Source of the DNA: Xanthostigma xanthostigma | Lineage: Eukaryota; Arthropoda; Insecta; Raphidioptera; Raphidiidae | NCBI GenBank assembly: GCA_963575645.1 | Contig: OY754468.1 | Coordinates: forward strand, 26,312,465-26,376,464 | Direction: 5' to 3' | DNA length: 64,000 nucleotides | Part shown: positions 62,376 through 64,000 of the stretch, in pieces | How positions within the stretch are numbered: the stretch's first letter is position 1 | Layout of the letters: the number at the start of each line of letters is the position of its first letter | Translations under genes and position numbers: made by a program | Notes under the pieces: model-generated | Seen by the model: the letters and a program-made list of their open reading frames with translations, nothing else | Database searches by the model: none | Told to the model about the DNA's origin: nothing

Positions 62376-64000
62376 GTCGGTGTTTGGCAGGTCTAAGCTG
62401 TAATTTCCGATTTTATAGATGTTCAAACAATCTTAGGTCATTGTCAAATCGATTTAAATTGTACCTATACTGAAGGAATATATTTGGTTACATCTCGGAG
62501 GCAGATTATAGACGAATGACAACTTAGTTCATTAGCCTAGGTCACATCTAAGATTATTTCCAATCCAGATAATTCATAAATTAAAACACAATAAATATAA
62601 AAAATATATCATAATGAAAAAGCCAGATCATAATGAAATTTGAATATTAAATTAAAAATCTACATCCATATCGTGGTTCTAGATATAAAAATAAAATACT
62701 GTGACAACAATAAACAATATTTATGATAGAAAATAAAATTACAACCGTATGCAGTCGTGATCGATTCTTACAGTTGTCAGTGTCTTCAATAAGCTTCGCG
62801 GTTATGTAATCAAAATTGAAAATTAATTCATTGATGTCAGATTTTTAACATAACAACTAAATCTTTATTTTATGACGTATGAATGAGCATTTATTTTTAA
62901 TTTCGGACGAGCAAAGCAGGGACAAAAACTTTACAATGAGCAAAAAAACAATTATTTTAGAATAATAATAATGGTTTTTACATGTCGAAAAATCGACGTT
63001 TAGCTGACACAATTGTCTCCGAATCTAAACAAAAATTGAGGTCATTTTTAAGCGTTTTTTTTTTTATTTTCTGCCTACTCGTTCAAATAAAGGTCGTTTA
63101 TTGGTGATCTAAAATCAGTGGGCTATGCAGTTGATCAAAAAAGGCTGGGCTGTACAGCCTGTACCATTTATCTGTTAAATAATGTTTAATATTTTACTGA
63201 AATAAAGTGATGAATCAGAAGACTTTGCACAAATCATTATTTATTATAGTAGAGTTATTGACACCTAGTTAAAAACGTGACAAAAACATTTGCGCTTTAA
63301 TGAAATAATAGCAAGACTCGATTAAATATTAGTTAATAATCCCTTAAATTACTGGTACCGTACCGTAAACAGTCAATATGACGTAAATAAACGTATTTTG
63401 TGGCGACGAACGGGTATTTACGGTGGAAGAACGGATCTATATGGTGGGTGGACGGGTTTAGTACGGTGGGAGAAAAGGGCTCGTGATCGAGGACGGAGAC
63501 GCGGGCGGCGCCTGCTGTATCATTATTTCTACCGTAGTGTTTTCATCGGGTGTGAAACAACGCGTCTGGCATGCCGGATGCTGTAATTAGCGTAATTTAA
63601 TTAATGTATTGTCTCTGTCCCGAACGCGGTATTCTATTGAGCTTTGCAGGAATTAGTTACAAATCTCAAATCGCTGTCAACCGGTCTGAAAGTGAGACGT
63701 GTCACACAATAAATTAATACAGATACAATCGATTACGCTACTAGAATATTATACAATATACGTTGTGTTCTAGAACTACTGTATTTATAAAATAAAATGC
63801 ATCGGACAGGTAGAGTAGTCGAAAGAGAAGATCAAAAGCTACTCAAAGGATCCCGCACAAATCTTATGGGATTTGGTTCTCGGTTAAATTTATCGAAAAT
63901 GATTTTATTTTATAGTTAAAAGGCCTCTAAGAAAAAGTGTCCATTGACGCATAGCCTAAAAACCAATAGATTTTTAGCTGCAGATACGTTTAGCGAGGTT
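62376..64000. other. Right edge, no gene recognised
   Basis: AT-rich sequence with one GC-richer patch at about 63400-63560 that contains no recognisable protein. I see no exon of the sushi receptor here. Confidence 0.5.

Overview
This window comes from an animal, almost certainly insect, nuclear genome. It is visibly AT-rich. Its genes carry GT-AG introns, it has no operons, and it is crowded with small non-autonomous transposons. Helitron ends of the type common in insects, hAT and PIF/Harbinger MITEs, a mariner remnant and an R1/jockey-like non-LTR remnant all fit an insect. I cannot fix the order from sequence alone.

Left part (1-28.2 kb), the gene-bearing part. The last two coding exons of mind bomb (mib1; plus strand, 57-1769) enter from the left. 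They are followed by about 5 kb without a gene. A complete seven-exon TM9SF4 gene (plus, 6847-11578) comes next. A complete five-exon JMJD7 hydroxylase gene (minus, 15298-18638) converges on it. A complete HEATR1/UTP10 gene (plus, coding 20988-28093) lies divergent from JMJD7; it has a non-coding first exon with a short uORF and two CACGTG E-boxes nearby. The introns of mib1, TM9SF4, JMJD7 and HEATR1 each hold at least one mobile or foldback element.

Middle part (28.6-33.1 kb). A satellite array of about ten copies of a ~459 bp unit lies just downstream of HEATR1. Its central copies are nearly identical and its edge copies diverged.

Right part (33.4-64 kb). Four exons on the minus strand (33462-54678) encode the C-terminal part of a single-pass membrane protein with an extracellular sushi/CCP module. 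Its N-terminal exons are not identified and probably lie beyond the right end. Its ~15.5 kb intron and the region to its right are packed with repeats. These include Helitrons (one with a decayed Pif1-type helicase), hAT-like MITEs with perfect 8 bp target duplications, and several large palindromes of 0.4-1 kb. They also include four copies (one in HEATR1) of a GTGATAACGT-ended element, an element with both filled and empty sites visible, a mariner derivative and a non-LTR retrotransposon tail. Several insertions are nested, so relative ages can be read.

The host genes do not form a pathway: Notch-ligand ubiquitination (mib1), membrane trafficking (TM9SF4), protein lysyl hydroxylation (JMJD7), ribosome biogenesis (HEATR1) and a sushi receptor of unknown role. 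The most unusual material is the ~459 bp satellite, the set of long intronic palindromes (potential double-stranded RNA sources), and the TIR element whose filled and empty sites can be compared within the window.
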